Below, one piece after another: positions 17,694 through 18,134 of a stretch of 18,134 nt of DNA (position 1 is the stretch's first letter; every line of letters starts with the position of its first letter). A program made the translations under genes and the position numbers. The notes beneath the pieces were generated by a model. That model ran no database searches. It was given only the letters and a program-made list of their open reading frames with translations, and had not been told where the DNA came from. Source of the DNA: Physocladia obscura (lineage: Eukaryota; Chytridiomycota; Chytridiomycetes; Chytridiales; Chytriomycetaceae); the NCBI GenBank assembly GCA_027596945.1, contig JADGJH010000473.1, positions 1-18,134 of the forward strand. Reading direction: 5' to 3'.

Positions 17694-18134
17694 AGTTTGA
17701 TAATATTATTCTATTAGTAGCTGTGATCAATATTATAGATAGAACAGCCTATTTGCTTTTTTTGTAAAGTTGATTAACAAGATTTCCAACTTTTTGGCCT
17801 GCTTGGTATGTGGGTACATCCAAAATTATTTTTGATGACCCTTAAAAATGGGGTGTTTTTAAGAGTGGTAGTCATAAATACTGACAACAAAGTTGTCAAG
17901 TTTTTTAGTCTGGTTAAGGTTCGATTCCAAGTAGATTTTTCGAAACACCAACAAGAGCCAAAGATCAGCAGCATAATAATAGCACTGCGACAACAAAAAA
18001 GTATCGATTAATGCCAAAAAATGCACACGCAAATTAAATCAGTTGCAGCTACTGATAATTGTTAAAATTCCATGACCAGTGGCAACAGTCTGGAATAATT
18101 CACTGCCAAATAAAATAATCCATCCATTCTTTGT
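17694..18134. other. Right-edge intergenic stretch, no supported gene
   Basis: This contains the transporter 3' flank and AT-rich DNA with a perfect hairpin TGACAAC-AAA-GTTGTCA at 17882-17898. No open frame shows a recognisable motif. Some texture resembles the ends of small DNA transposons, but I could not identify a terminal repeat pair inside the window. Confidence 0.4.

Noticed and set aside
1..18134. CRISPR arrays, bacterial operons, riboswitches, tRNA and rRNA genes
   Set aside because: The window is eukaryotic nuclear DNA; I saw no repeat-spacer pattern, no cloverleaf-like segment with tRNA boxes and no rRNA signature.

Overview
The window looks like AT-rich nuclear DNA from a fungus. 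Most genes are split by very short GT-AG introns (37-78 nt), intergenic spaces are small, and two genes carry a fungus-typical uncharacterised domain (DUF7918). The mix of intron-rich genes, decayed DDE-type transposase debris and moderate divergence from yeast and human proteins suggests an early-diverging, possibly chytrid-like lineage. That placement is inference and was not tested by a search. All splice models were built by hand from reading frame, splice consensus and family alignment.

Left part (1-3165): the 3' end of an unrecognised plus-strand gene meets the 3' exon of an unrecognised minus-strand gene. Then come a decayed remnant and two intact tandem genes encoding DUF7918-like proteins. 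The first intact copy ends in a lysine/arginine patch and a textbook SUMO-interaction-like tail. The remnant appears to be the tail of a third copy.

Middle (3262-7861): a ten-exon gene for an unassigned armadillo/HEAT-like helical protein, including one probable GC-AG intron, is followed closely by the TFIID subunit TAF4. TAF4 shows a Q/N-rich N-terminus, the helical module before it, and the conserved C-terminal domain. After it lies about 2.1 kb without a confident gene (7862-9948), holding nested palindromes, a GT microsatellite and a broken PIF/Harbinger-like (DDE_4) transposase fragment on the minus strand.

Right part (9949-18134): a mitochondrial branched-chain 2-oxoacid dehydrogenase E1-beta gene (plus) converges on a 1-acylglycerol-3-phosphate acyltransferase gene (minus, eight exons). 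The acyltransferase's membrane-anchor first exon lies about 250 bp upstream of the rest. A small two-exon minus-strand gene of unknown function is divergent from the translation factor eIF1A gene (plus). eIF1A in turn converges on the 60S acidic stalk protein P2 (minus). eIF1A and P2 use C/G-ending codons far more than their neighbours, as expected for highly expressed genes. The last gene is a 14-TM-type drug:H+ antiporter of the major facilitator superfamily.

The genes do not form one pathway; they are ordinary housekeeping loci plus a lineage-type DUF7918 cluster. The items most worth a second look are the DUF7918 cluster with its SIM-like tail, the unassigned armadillo-like protein, the hidden 74-residue gene, and the odd splice junction in the acyltransferase gene.
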